Shown: piece by piece, positions 16,350 through 26,090 of the stretch
Position numbering within the stretch: position 1 is the stretch's first letter
Layout: every line of letters starts with the position of its first letter
Assembly (NCBI RefSeq): GCF_000025005.1
Contig: NC_013525.1
Coordinates: 558,001 to 622,000, forward strand
DNA length: 64,000 bases
Direction of reading: 5' to 3'
Origin: Thermobaculum terrenum ATCC BAA-798
Lineage (GTDB): Bacteria; Chloroflexota; Chloroflexia; Thermobaculales; Thermobaculaceae
The notes under the pieces: generated by a model
Databases searched by the model: none
What the model was told of the DNA's origin: nothing
Seen by the model: only the letters and a program-made list of their open reading frames with translations
Position numbers and translations under genes: made by a program

Positions 16350-19300
16350 ATGATGAGGGATAAATGCTTGTCGTGCAGGAGAGTGCTTAGAGGTGTTTAT
16401 CACCACAGCCACCTCAAGCGCGTGCACCTGCTGTGGTTGCCGGCACTGCTGCTGGCTGTGCTCCTGGTATTTGGGGTGCGCTCATCAGCCAGTGCGGCGG
16501 GCGACTCACAGTCTCAGGCTGCCGCCACCGCTCAGCGCCTGATATCAAAGATCTCTGACAGGGTCGGTGGGGCATCAGTCGGCACCCCGCAGCTGGTTTA
16601 CAACCCCGATGGACGTACGCCCGCCTACTATGTGGTCCCTATAGTTCGCAGTGGAGACGTAGTGGGCCTAATAGGTGTCTCGCCCGACGGTGGCAAGTGG
16701 CAGTGGTACACCACCAATTACGCTCCTACGGGCTTCCCGCAGACCAGCAGATCGCGCGCTGCGTCGATGCTGGGCACCTCCGCAGCTTCACTGAAGCTGG
16801 TAGCTGGCAGGGACAACCGACTCTACTGGCAGTCTCCTGATGGCAGAGCTCTGGATGTCGACAGGCCATCCAGGCAGGGTACGTCCGTAACTCTGCAGGC
16901 ACAGGGGGCTGGAGCGACCTATGATGCCAGGCCCGGCAAGTACTCTGAACTGGAAGTACAGAAGGCCAAGCGCAGGGCTACGCTCTCCCCTCAGAGCACC
17001 GAGGCCGATACAGGGAGCGGTACCCTCCCCACAAGGTATAACCTGGATGTTCCACATTACTACCAGGAGAACAACTACTATTGTGGCCCAGCATCCCTCG
17101 AGATGATCTTTGACCTGTACGGACCTGATATCAGCCAGTACGACATCGCTGATGCCATGCCTGCCAAGGACTGGGGAAGCTGGAGCGGTGCCTTCTCTGA
17201 TGACCTGGTCAGAGCTGCTCGCTTCAGCTACATCAGCAAAGCGGTGCTGGATCCCAATCTGCAGGGTTACAAGCAGCGCCGGCTGGGATACGCCGCCATA
17301 CAATACTTCTGGTCTTACTATGGCACCAGCGATCCTGACTACCCCAACCGCTACCGTGACCTCAAGAGACTGATAGTAGCAGGCTACCCAGTCGTGGTCC
17401 TCACCTGGTATGACAGTCGGCACATCACCGGCCACTTCAGAGTGGTCAAAGGCTACGACGACTCGACCGATGAGTTCATAGTGCATGATCCCTGGTACAC
17501 AGCCCCATACTATGGCCCGGACGTGCACTTCAACCAGGAGTTCTTCGTAGATAACCTCTGGACCAAGTTCAAGAGGTGGGCAGCCCTTATCACCCCATGG
17601 CAGGTGAGCGTCTCAGCTCCACGGACTGTGCAGGGTGGCAGCACTTTCAAGGTAACCGCCACAATAACCTACCCAGCCATAACACCGCTTACTGGCTGGG
17701 CACAGGTGAGCAACAGCGTTGCGACGATCCTGCTCCCCAGTGGATTTACCACCGATGATGCTACCCAGGGCTTGCCCCAGGTAACCTACAGCGGTACCTC
17801 GCAAACTGTTACCTGGACCGTCACTGCTCCGGAAGATTTTGAAGGCCAGGCCAACATCCGGGTGACCGCCAAGGGGCTCATATCCAGCTCCAGCACGTCT
17901 TACCCTTCGTACAGTGACTGGATAGGCGGCATGGGCGGCGACACCATATATGTGAACCAGCCGCCTGCGAGCGTGTCTGTGTCGCCTTCCAGCCTCAGGT
18001 CCGGTCCAAACCAGTATCAGACGATACAGGCTACCTACTCTGACCCGGGTGGGGCTGGCACCATATCGCGCGCCATGATCCGCGTCAGCGACCCCGACAA
18101 TCCATCCAACGACCTTCTGGCAGCCTATGACACTGCCACTGGAAAGATCTACCTGCTGTCACCGGATGGCTCCTCGACCCTGTCGACGGCATCTGCAGGC
18201 TCCAGCTATACGCTGCAGAGTTCTTATGGCTCGGTGGATCCCAGTAAAACCACAGTGAGCACTTCAGGCAACCAGATGGTCATCACGTGGGCGGTCTCAA
18301 GGCCAACTTCGGCTAGCGGCTCCACAAATGTTGTCTACCTGCAGGCAAAAGATAAGTACGGAGCCTCCAGCGGGTGGCAAAAGGAGGGTAGCTGGGTGCT
18401 CAACAGTCCAGCTACCGCGGATGCAGTGGCTGACTCAGGAGCGGTCGTATCCCCGGGCAGGACGGTACAGATCCGTGCCACTTACAGCGACCCCGACGGT
18501 GCCAGCAACATACGTACCGCACAGCTACTCATCAATACCCAGCTTACGGGTAGCGGCAGCGTCTGGGTAAGATACGACACCGCCCAGAACGCAATGTACA
18601 TTCGTAGCGGGGACAACACCTACTGGGCTGGCCCCGTCACGCCTGGCAGCAGTCAATCCCAGAGCAATGGTCGAGCAACGCTTCTGGGTGCAAGCAGTGC
18701 CGTCTCGAGAAGCGGCAACACACTATACATCACCTGGGGCCTCAACTTCGACCAGAGCTTCAGCGGCAGGCAATACAGCATCTACAGCGTTGCGGCCGAC
18801 AATTACACCCCAGATAGTGCCCTTCCATGGCTAAAGTTCGGTACGTATACGGTAGATGCCCCTCCAGCAGTAGGAAACGTCACCCCTGGGAGTGGTATCT
18901 CCAGCCCCGGCAGGAAGGTTTACTACACCGCCAGCTACAGCGATCCCGATGGGGCCAGCAACATAGCCGATGCCAGGCTGCTCATAGGCACGAGCACGAG
19001 CGATACGCGGGCGGTACAGCTCAGATACGATGCTAACGGCAACAAGCTGTACCTGAAGGACGACAACTCCTCTGCATGGCTTGGTGGAGTATCTCCCGGC
19101 TCCTCCTCATCCGTGTCGAACGGCCTTGCAACGCTGTTCCCCAACCTGACGACTATCTCCCGCAGTGGCAACACTCTGACCATCAAGTGGGCAATCAGCT
19201 ACGGGACCGCACTCAGCGGCAGACAATACAATACCTACCTGATGGTACGAGATGACTTTGCACGTGCACAGTCATGGCAGCGCGAGGGAACATGGATCGT

Positions 19301-19754
19301 CGACAGGTCGCCCTATGTCGGCACTACATCTCCCAGGAACTCAGGCACGAGCAACAGATCCTGGGTAGCCTTCAAGACTACCTGGTATGACCCAGACGGG
19401 GCAAGCAACATTCGGCGTGTCACGTTCTATATCAACTCCAGCCCTTCGGGGTATAAGGGGCTCATGGCCAAGTATGAAGCCAACTCTAACAAGCTGTGGC
19501 TCAAGAGCGCGGACAACTCCACATGGCTTGGTGGCGTAGCTCCCGGAGCTCCCGACCGCATACGCAATGGATACGTAAGCATAGATCCACCTCGAATCAA
19601 AGTTTCCAGCAGCGGGACACAGATGACGATCACGTGGTACGTTTTCTTCACACGCCAGATAGCCGGCAGAAACATGAATATCTATATGTCGATCGTAGAC
19701 GACTTTGGACGCGCCCAGTCGCCGGTGAAGATAGGCACCTGGTACGTAAGATAA
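16350..19754 (+). CDS. Large secreted protein: C39-like peptidase plus Ig-like repeats
   Basis: 1134 residues from ATG 16350 (GGAGGG 10 nt upstream; a TTG at 16320 is less likely). Signal or anchor helix (LLWLPALLLAVLLVFGV). Residues about 225-390 form a papain-like C39_2 domain: Cys about 245 in NNYYCGPASLEMIF, His about 362 in ITGHFRVVKGYDD, and DEFIVHDPWY. An Ig-like region follows, then four repeats of about 145 residues with YSDPDGASNI, LWLKS.DNSTWLGGV.PG and SG..MTITW motifs, the later ones most alike. Likely an extracellular protease or protein-binding surface factor. No sorting signal is seen at the C-terminus. Confidence 0.8.
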   Translation: MMRDKCLSCRRVLRGVYHHSHLKRVHLLWLPALLLAVLLVFGVRSSASAAGDSQSQAAATAQRLISKISDRVGGASVGTPQLVYNPDGRTPAYYVVPIVRSGDVVGLIGVSPDGGKWQWYTTNYAPTGFPQTSRSRAASMLGTSAASLKLVAGRDNRLYWQSPDGRALDVDRPSRQGTSVTLQAQGAGATYDARPGKYSELEVQKAKRRATLSPQSTEADTGSGTLPTRYNLDVPHYYQENNYYCGPASLEMIFDLYGPDISQYDIADAMPAKDWGSWSGAFSDDLVRAARFSYISKAVLDPNLQGYKQRRLGYAAIQYFWSYYGTSDPDYPNRYRDLKRLIVAGYPVVVLTWYDSRHITGHFRVVKGYDDSTDEFIVHDPWYTAPYYGPDVHFNQEFFVDNLWTKFKRWAALITPWQVSVSAPRTVQGGSTFKVTATITYPAITPLTGWAQVSNSVATILLPSGFTTDDATQGLPQVTYSGTSQTVTWTVTAPEDFEGQANIRVTAKGLISSSSTSYPSYSDWIGGMGGDTIYVNQPPASVSVSPSSLRSGPNQYQTIQATYSDPGGAGTISRAMIRVSDPDNPSNDLLAAYDTATGKIYLLSPDGSSTLSTASAGSSYTLQSSYGSVDPSKTTVSTSGNQMVITWAVSRPTSASGSTNVVYLQAKDKYGASSGWQKEGSWVLNSPATADAVADSGAVVSPGRTVQIRATYSDPDGASNIRTAQLLINTQLTGSGSVWVRYDTAQNAMYIRSGDNTYWAGPVTPGSSQSQSNGRATLLGASSAVSRSGNTLYITWGLNFDQSFSGRQYSIYSVAADNYTPDSALPWLKFGTYTVDAPPAVGNVTPGSGISSPGRKVYYTASYSDPDGASNIADARLLIGTSTSDTRAVQLRYDANGNKLYLKDDNSSAWLGGVSPGSSSSVSNGLATLFPNLTTISRSGNTLTIKWAISYGTALSGRQYNTYLMVRDDFARAQSWQREGTWIVDRSPYVGTTSPRNSGTSNRSWVAFKTTWYDPDGASNIRRVTFYINSSPSGYKGLMAKYEANSNKLWLKSADNSTWLGGVAPGAPDRIRNGYVSIDPPRIKVSSSGTQMTITWYVFFTRQIAGRNMNIYMSIVDDFGRAQSPVKIGTWYVR

Positions 19755-19856
19755 TAAGATGCCTGGAACTGCCTGGGCGAGCGCTGAGTTTGCGCTGCCC
19801 AGGCAGGCCACCCACCACTGGGTGAAGCTCTTCATGGAGAGTATGGAGAGTGGGCT

Positions 19857-20434
19857 CCCCGAGCCCCTGGAGGAGTGCCCCCTCCCCCCCGCCCCCCTGC
19901 CCCCCCTCCGGGGGACTGCCCCAGGCGGGGTGCCTCTCATGGAGGGGACTCCCCACACCACTCCCCTGTGGATCTTCCACCACGCAGTGGTGAGGGAGTC
20001 TTTGTGTTATGGAGAGGGGATCTCTCCAGACCTCTCCCTTGGGGCACCCCAGGGCTGGGTGTATGGGGTATTCATGGAGCAGACTCTCCACACCGCTCCC
20101 TCTGTTGGATCACCCAGGGACTGGGTGTGTTAGGGATTCATGAGAGGGGACTCTCCACCCCACTCCTCTGTGGATCACCCAGGGCTGGGTGTGTTAGGGA
20201 TTCATGGAGAGGAGGGGGACGGGAGTCGCCGCCCCTCCTCTCCATGGCCTCACCACCCCCCACAAAGCTGCACCATAGTGCCATCCAGGGAGGTTGTGGA
20301 GAACATATGAGTGCTCTGAGGTGTCCTGCTCTGTCCCAGGGACCCCCTCTCCCCTAGCCCCTCTCCCACCACTGGAGAGGGGAACGCTGGGTGCTGTTTA
20401 GGGGATTGGGTCATAGAGTAGGGGTTAATGGAGT
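19857..20434 (+). repeat. Left arm of long inverted repeat
   Basis: Matches the reverse complement of 25320-25897 closely over about 19857-20385 and more loosely further in. Contains three tandem units of about 65 bp around CAGGG(A)CTGGGTG (20050, 20114, 20179) and alternating GGAGAGGGG/CTCTCCAC words. No coding signal. Confidence 0.85.
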
Positions 20435-20600
20435 TTAGGGATGTGGGTTGGGGATGGAGTTGGAGAGGATGAGGGAGGGTGGCCGACTGAGGTAGTGGGA
20501 GGACAAGGGCCACCCCCCTGCTGGAGAGGGACCGGTTGGGGGTGTTAGGGGGTTGGATAAGGGTGGGATTGGAGTGGTGGGAGAGGGTAGTGTTATGACT

Positions 20601-20646
20601 AATTCCCGATTTCCCGATCCCTTAACAATCGGGAATTCGGGAATTA
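20601..20646 (+). repeat. Polar hairpin element H1
   Basis: Each arm holds two TTCCCGAT-type octamers (left) and two ATCGGGAA-type octamers (right), around the asymmetric loop CCCTTAACA, preceded by TTATGAC. Mirror partner of H10. Confidence 0.9.
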
Positions 20647-20953
20647 GGGTGGTGGCGGTGAAAAGGTGATATCCACACTTGCACGGGGCAGTGGACAGCT
20701 CTCCAAAGGGCTTGATTGCCCCAGACGCACTCTCCACACTTGCAGGGGGCAACGAGGTTGTGGGATCGCAGCTGCGGAGTGGACCCTTGAGGGGGTAGCA
20801 AGGAGGCTTTGGGAGGGATGCGGTGTAGGAATAGGGGTTAGGAAGGTGACTAGCGGGATGGGATGTGGCGACGTGTGGCATGGAGACCAGGGAGAGGGAG
20901 CACCCACCCCCTTGAGCACGCGGAATGCTACCAGGGAAGTTAGCATTATGGTA

Positions 20954-20998
20954 AATTCCCGATTTCCCGGTCCCTTAACAATCGGGAAATCGGGAATA
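20954..20998 (+). repeat. Polar hairpin element H2
   Basis: Same orientation as H1, preceded by TTATGGT. The second left octamer is TTCCCGGT. Mirror position of H9 within about 8 bp. Confidence 0.9.
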
Positions 20999-21283
20999 AG
21001 GGGACTGCATGGGAGGGGGGTATCCCACGCCTGGGGCATGGGTGGAGGCCCTTAGGGTGGAGGTCATGGATTGGCGGATGGGGAGTTCGGAAAGAGGGAG
21101 TGCAGGGTTGGAGATTGGGAGGGGATTGCCTGGATGCACTCGTCCCCTGGAAAGGCACTAGGTGGCGTTGAGAGGCAGGATCCTGGGGATGACCGCAGGG
21201 ATGGGCTTGAGGTAGTGATGCCTGGCAGGAGTACCTCCCCACAGGGTGGGGACAGTGCGGGCCAGGGGCAGACCAGTCATGAC

Positions 21284-21330
21284 TTATTCCCGATTTCCCG
21301 GTCCCTTAACAATCGGGAAATCGGGAATAA
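21284..21330 (+). repeat. Polar hairpin element H3
   Basis: Same orientation, starting TTATTCCCG and ending CGGGAATAA, a near-perfect palindrome apart from the loop. 331 bp from H2. Paired with H8. Confidence 0.9.
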
Positions 21331-21615
21331 GGGGTGTGGGGCTTTGCCTGGCGATGGGTGCAGGGGGGCTATGAGGGTGATGAGGAGGAGACGCCTGATC
21401 GAGGCTACTGAGGACTGGGGAACTGACCTTGAGGGGCTGGACACTGGCAGCTTGAGGACCTGTGAAGGAGGTGGAGGGGGTATGTGGTGCGTCGTCAATC
21501 CCCTGCCAGGTATGAGAGTGCCCTGCATATGGAGAGTCGGGGGAGGTGTGAGGTGGAGCGCTGGGTACACATCCAGGGCCGCGTTGCCTGGCTTGCAAAG
21601 AGTACACTTATGACT

Positions 21616-21660
21616 AATTCCCGATTTCCCGGTCTCTTAACAATCGGGAAATCGGGAATT
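21616..21660 (+). repeat. Polar hairpin element H4
   Basis: Same orientation, preceded by TTATGACT, with loop TCTCTTAACA. 331 bp from H3. Mirror position of H7 within about 4 bp. Confidence 0.9.
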
Positions 21661-22002
21661 GGGGGCGTGGGTGAAGGGGGGAGGTGCTGTGGGCTGATCC
21701 GGGCTCTCCCCTGGGCATACCTTGCATGGTGTGATCGAAAGAGGGGGCTGCGCAGGGGCCGACATGCATGGTGTTCTATTTTGTTCTAATATTGTGCCTC
21801 CCTGAAGGGGTGTGTGATGTGGGGTGTGTACCCTGAGGTCTTGGGGGGTGGAGGCCAGCCGTGCCTGCCCGGGTGTAGTCCCGGGTGGGAAGTGGTGTAG
21901 GGGTGGCTCTATGGCCCTGAGGGTGTGGTCATGGTGTTGCCATGAGCCGGGGAGTGATCCCGCGAACTCGTGGCCTGGAGGGAGTGGCCATGCTATGAGC
22001 TG

Positions 22003-22252
22003 GCAATAACCCTTGCCCTGATGCTCTGTAAGGGGAGTGGTGATGTCATGGGCTCAAGCAATAGCCCGACAAGCTGGTGGCATGGAGGGGGAGTGGTGAC
22101 GTGATAAGGGGGGAGGTGATCCCTCACGCTCCCCTGCAGGCGTGGGCGGCAACAGTGGCGCAGGAGCTCTCCCATGAGCCCGGCAATAGCCCGCAACCCA
22201 CAGGGGTGAGGGCTGTCGTTGGGGAGCTTGCACGCCCCTTGGGCAATAGCCC
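22003..22252 (+). repeat. Short dispersed repeat GCAATAGCCC
   Basis: Four copies of GCAATA(G/A)CCC at 22003, 22058, 22183 and 22243 on the left side of the symmetric region, usually after a GAGC(C/T) word. No mirrored copies were seen on the right. Function unknown. Confidence 0.6.
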
Positions 22253-22943
22253 TCACATCACGCCTGGAGGGCATGTCCTTGGCAGGGGTTCCAGGGTACC
22301 TCTCGTGCGCGTGCCCGAGGTGCTCGCCTGTACCCCCGAGATCGTTGCCAGGGCCCCTTGCGCATCCAGCAGGGGCGGGGCATGACCTCGGGCACGTGTG
22401 GCCTGGTGGTGCTCTTCCAAAGCCCCCTGGGGGCTCACGTGGGGGCGCTGGGGGTGCAGGTGTCCCGCAATTGGGGGGAGCAGGGAGGGGTGGGTACCGC
22501 TCTCCTCACCTGCTCCGGGTCGAAGGGAGCTTCCGGGGAGATGGATGCCCTGGGGCTCGTGTGGGTCTTCCTGTGCGCCCTGGCCTCCCAGGCAAGCACG
22601 GGAAGATGCCAGGGTCGAACGGTCCCATGTAGACGTCCTGTGCTTTGGGCTTGCCTGGAGCGATGTGGGGTAGGGGGCATGCCTTATGGGGGATACCAGG
22701 GGCCCTGTCTCCCCCCGGTCGCTGAGGGCCTGCAAGCTTCTGCCCCGGTGTGAGGACAGGCCTGCCAGCCGCACCATGCTCCCAGGGGGACCCTGAGGAC
22801 CTGTATGTTTGCACCTCCTGAGGAGGGTATACCCTGGTGTAGTGGAGGCTTGGAGGCAGCACTGGCTGGGTAAGCCACCAGGCTGTGGGTCTTCCTGTCC
22901 GGCTCTGGTGGAGGCATGGAGGCAGCAATGTCCTATAGCAAAA

Positions 22944-22975
22944 GTAGGGCATATATAATATATAATTACTACCCT
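22944..22975. other. dif-like AT-rich interrupted palindrome at the symmetry centre
   Basis: GTAGGGCATATATAATAT followed by ATAATTACTACCCT, with outer pairing GTAG/CTAC and AGGG/CCCT around an AT core. It sits where strand composition flips from G-rich to C-rich. Shares GGGCATA..., ATAT and TTA positions with the E. coli dif core (about 14 of 22 by hand alignment), so a Xer recombination site is possible but unproven. Confidence 0.4.
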
Positions 22976-23290
22976 CCACGTATCCCAGATAGCTGCTGGA
23001 ACACCTGGCCTTGTGGCCTGACTGGCAGGAGGACCGTGCATCCCAGATACCTCAGATAGCTCCGCACCTCCCAGCACCCCTGCCACATGCCCGGGGGCAC
23101 CTACAGCCCTGTCTATTTGTGGTCAGGTGGCAACAGGGTGCATCCCCGCCATCCATGCCTGGAGGCATCACCTTGACTCCATGCCGGGAGGCATCCCCTG
23201 GACTGCACCTGAGAGTACCACGCAGTCCCGGCCCCTGCAGGTCCCCACTGAGCCACTGCCGGTAGTGGTCTGGCAGAGGCCACAGCCACT

Positions 23291-23335
23291 AATTCCCGAT
23301 TTCCCGATTGTTAAGGGATCGGGAAATCGGGAATT
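23291..23335 (-). repeat. Polar hairpin element H5
   Basis: Reverse-complement orientation to H1-H4: loop TGTTAAGGG, followed by TACCATAA. No partner at the mirrored left position. Confidence 0.9.
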
Positions 23336-23739
23336 TACCATAACACTTACCGTCCTCTATGTTGACCCAATGTACTCTCCCTGTGCCGAACCCTCAGTCC
23401 CAACTGCCCCATCACCTGATCTCACGACCACCGCCAGCCGGAAGTCTAGTAGCAGCTTTCATGGCCTGCAAGCTCTGCCTGCCATCCACTCGCCTCCACC
23501 CCACCTTCCAGTCCATCATCCCTGCCAGGACCCAACTGACCCCGCGAGTGCCCACTTCCAGGCATCTGGCCCGCTCCCCCCACCGCTCTTATGGCCCCTG
23601 CCGGATCCTCAGGACCACGCATGACGCTGCCACCTTCACCGGTAGCGCCCTTCCAGCAGGGGATAGCTCTCACAGCGCTCTGCGCCCCACCTCCACGATC
23701 CCACGTGTCCCATCCCTCCATGCAAGACCACAACCACTT

Positions 23740-23783
23740 ATTCCCGAATTCCCGATTGTTAAGGGATCGGGAAATCGGGAATT
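23740..23783 (-). repeat. Polar hairpin element H6
   Basis: Reverse orientation, followed by AGTCATAAC. The first octamer is TTCCCGAA. No mirrored left partner. Confidence 0.9.
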
Positions 23784-24098
23784 AGTCATAACATCTATCC
23801 TGCCTTGGGGATCGTAGAGGTTGCCTGGCACTCCCCGTGACCACACCCCTCACATGCACAGGCACCCACGGAGCAGGTGAGCAAGCGGGAGGCAGACCCT
23901 TCCAGCCCCTATCCCTTCCCCTTTGCCTTCCAGGGTCCCCTGCCCCGGGAGCTGCCCCGAGGCTCCAGCACCTCCCAGCTCCCCCACGTCCCCTGAGGAG
24001 GTGGCTCCCGCATATCCCTCCCCAGCCCTGCACCCCCAGCTCACAATCCTCCGAGCCCTTCCCCGCCAATCCATGACCCCCTTCATGTAGCACCCTTC

Positions 24099-24142
24099 TT
24101 CCCGAATTCCCGATTCTTTAGGGACCGGGAAATCGGGAATTA
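24099..24142 (-). repeat. Polar hairpin element H7
   Basis: Reverse orientation, loop TTCTTTAGGG, followed by AGTCATAAG. Mirror partner of H4. Confidence 0.9.
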
Positions 24143-24380
24143 GTCATAAGTGCTCCCTGCGGGCTTGCACCACGGGGAGGTCTCGAGCACCCAGGTGTGA
24201 GGCGTGGGCAGATCCTGCCTCCACTCCATAGGCAGTGGACTCCCAGAGCGTACCCTGCCCCTGTAGTCCCTGGTGCCTGCCATGGCCTTGCACTCAAAGC
24301 TCCCAGCTGCGCTACCACACAGCCCCACAGCGGCCTCCCCAACAGCTCGCCCTCAGGGATACCCCACACCCACCACCCTT

Positions 24381-24424
24381 ATTCCCGAATTCCCGATTGT
24401 TAAGAGACCGGGAAATCGGGAATT
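24381..24424 (-). repeat. Polar hairpin element H8
   Basis: Reverse orientation, loop TGTTAAGAGA, followed by TACCATAA. Partner of H3. Confidence 0.9.
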
Positions 24425-24747
24425 TACCATAATGCTGTAGATGAGTGATCCCCCGCACCATGGTGGTAGCATCGCCTGAGGGAAGTCCTCATGACCCTGC
24501 GCTCAGGCATCCGTCTGTGGCGTTGCTTCCTGCGGAGCAATCCCAGGGAGTGGGTGGAGGCAAGGGGCACCTCTGGTCCTGCCAGGCTTCAGTCCATCGT
24601 GGGACAGGCGGCCTCCTCTGGCCCCGACACCTCACTCCCGGGCCACACGCAGGCCTTGATATATCTACTTCTAATTACTCCTCAGCGCAGGGTCACCTCC
24701 AGCCCCCAGGCCCCATGCACCCCTCTCACGACGGACCCTTTCGAAGC

Positions 24748-24792
24748 AATTCCCGATTTCCCGATTACTTAAGAATCGGGAAATCGGGAATT
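24748..24792 (-). repeat. Polar hairpin element H9
   Basis: Reverse orientation, with variant loop TACTTAAGA, followed by TACCATAAC. Partner of H2. Confidence 0.9.
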
Positions 24793-25090
24793 TACCATAA
24801 CATCTACTCCCATCGGAAGGCATACCCTGCCCTCACCTGCCTCCAGCGGGCACCCCTCAGGCAGTGAAGCTGGTGGACTGCGGAGGCACAAGGCAGGACT
24901 GCTACACCAGGGAGTGACGCGCCATACCAGCTGGCAGCTTTCAGGCAGATCCTGTATGCAGGGAGCGTCTTCCCGTGGCAGGGCACCTCATGCGGGGGTT
25001 GTGCCCACTGGTGGGAGCTGCCAGCCAGTGCCGCCATATCCCCTGCAGGAAGGTACACCTCACCAACAGCACACCGACCCCCACACCCCT

Positions 25091-25135
25091 AATTCCCGAT
25101 TTCCCGATTGTTAAGGGATCGGGAAATCGGGAATT
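25091..25135 (-). repeat. Polar hairpin element H10
   Basis: Reverse orientation, same sequence as H5 through the flank TACCATAAC. Partner of H1. Confidence 0.9.
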
Positions 25136-25319
25136 TACCATAACGCTGGATGACTCCCGCCCCCTGCCCCTCATAGCACACTCCACTCCCTTCCCTGAAC
25201 CCTCCCTAACCCCTCCAGGCCCCACTCTGCACCGTGATCCCCTCGCCCCTCTCGCCCCCAGGGAGCAGCAACTCGCATCTCTCACCACCCCACCCTCACA
25301 CTCCCATCCCCAAACTACC

Positions 25320-25897
25320 CTCCTGGACTCCACTAATCCCTACCCCATATCCCAGTCCCCTGGACACCACTCAGCGTCCCCCTCTCCAGTGGTGGGAGAG
25401 GGGCTAGGGGAGAGGGGGTCCCTGGGACAGAGCAGGACACCTCAGAGCACTCATATGTTCTCCACGACCTCCCTGGATGGCACTATGGTGCAGCTTTGTG
25501 GGGGGTGGTGAGGCCATGGAGAGGAGGGGCGGCGACTCCCGTCCCCCTCCTCTCCATGAATCCCTAACACACCCAGCCCTGGGTGATCCACAGAGGAGTG
25601 GGGTGGAGAGTCCCCTCTCATGAATCCCTAACACACCCAGTCCCTGGGTGATCCAACAGAGGGAGCGGTGTGGAGAGTCTGCTCCATGAATACCCCATAC
25701 ACCCAGCCCTGGGGTGCCCCAAGGGAGAGGTCTGGAGAGATCCCCTCTCCATAACACAAAGACTCCCTCACCACTGCGTGGTGGAAGATCCACAGGGGAG
25801 TGGGGTGGGGAGACCACTCTCCATGAGAGGCATCCCGCCTGGGGCAGTCCCCCGGAGGGGGGTGGGGGGGCAGGCGCACTCCTCCAGGGACTCGGGG
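25320..25897 (-). repeat. Right arm of long inverted repeat
   Basis: Inverted copy of 19857-20434. The best-matching part is about 25380-25897, including mirrored copies of the tandem CCCAG(T)CCCTGGGTG units. Identity decays towards the centre, so the duplication is old or not under strict gene conversion. Confidence 0.85.
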
Positions 25898-25900
25898 AGA

Positions 25901-25946
25901 AATTCCCGAATTCCCGATTACTTAAGAACCGGGAAATCGGGAATAA
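25901..25946 (-). repeat. Polar hairpin element H11 (outer)
   Basis: Reverse orientation, loop TACTTAAGAA, right after the right arm ends. It lacks the CATAA flank and has no left partner. It is the outermost element, about 145 bp before the CRISPR array. Confidence 0.85.
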
Positions 25947-26033
25947 GGGTTTGTGCCCTTGCATGGAGTGGAGCCTGGGCATGTTGGGGGTATCTTGACA
26001 GCCTGGGCGGAGGGTTGTAGAGTAGGGGCTGAC

Positions 26034-26090
26034 TGATACCAAACGGGGTATCTAAACAAAACCCCCAGGTAGAATGCGGAGTTAGCAAGT
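26034..26090 (+). promoter_or_regulatory. Probable CRISPR leader segment
   Basis: AT-richer stretch directly before the first repeat on the 5' side for this repeat orientation, with a small hairpin GATACC/GGTATC (26035-26040, 26047-26052). Leader assignment follows from repeat direction, where repeats end TGAACCG as in other type I-E arrays. Confidence 0.5.

Larger units (their letters stand above)
19755..26033. other. 6.3-kb non-coding, mirror-symmetric region
   Basis: No credible gene on either strand. Open frames here are low-complexity Pro/Gly/Ser-rich by-products of skewed base use. The + strand is G-rich from about 20.4 to 22.9 kb and C-rich from about 22.9 to 25.3 kb. Outer arms are inverted copies (19857-20434 and 25320-25897). 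Eleven 45-bp hairpin elements point in opposite directions on the two sides. Four left elements have right partners at mirrored positions within about 4-45 bp around a centre near 22,877. An AT-rich dif-like palindrome is at 22944-22975. A replication terminus or fork-trap role is inferred. Confidence 0.8.

Noticed and set aside
19755-25900. Numerous open frames of 60-280 codons on both strands
   Set aside because: Composition follows base skew (Pro, Gly, Ser, Thr, Arg), they run through the hairpin repeats, overlap in all frames and have no recognisable domains.
20601-25946. Integron-like attC cassette array
   Set aside because: Spacing is cassette-like, but there are no frames between elements, no integrase, the core-like TTAAC lies in the loop rather than at the ends, and orientation flips at the centre.
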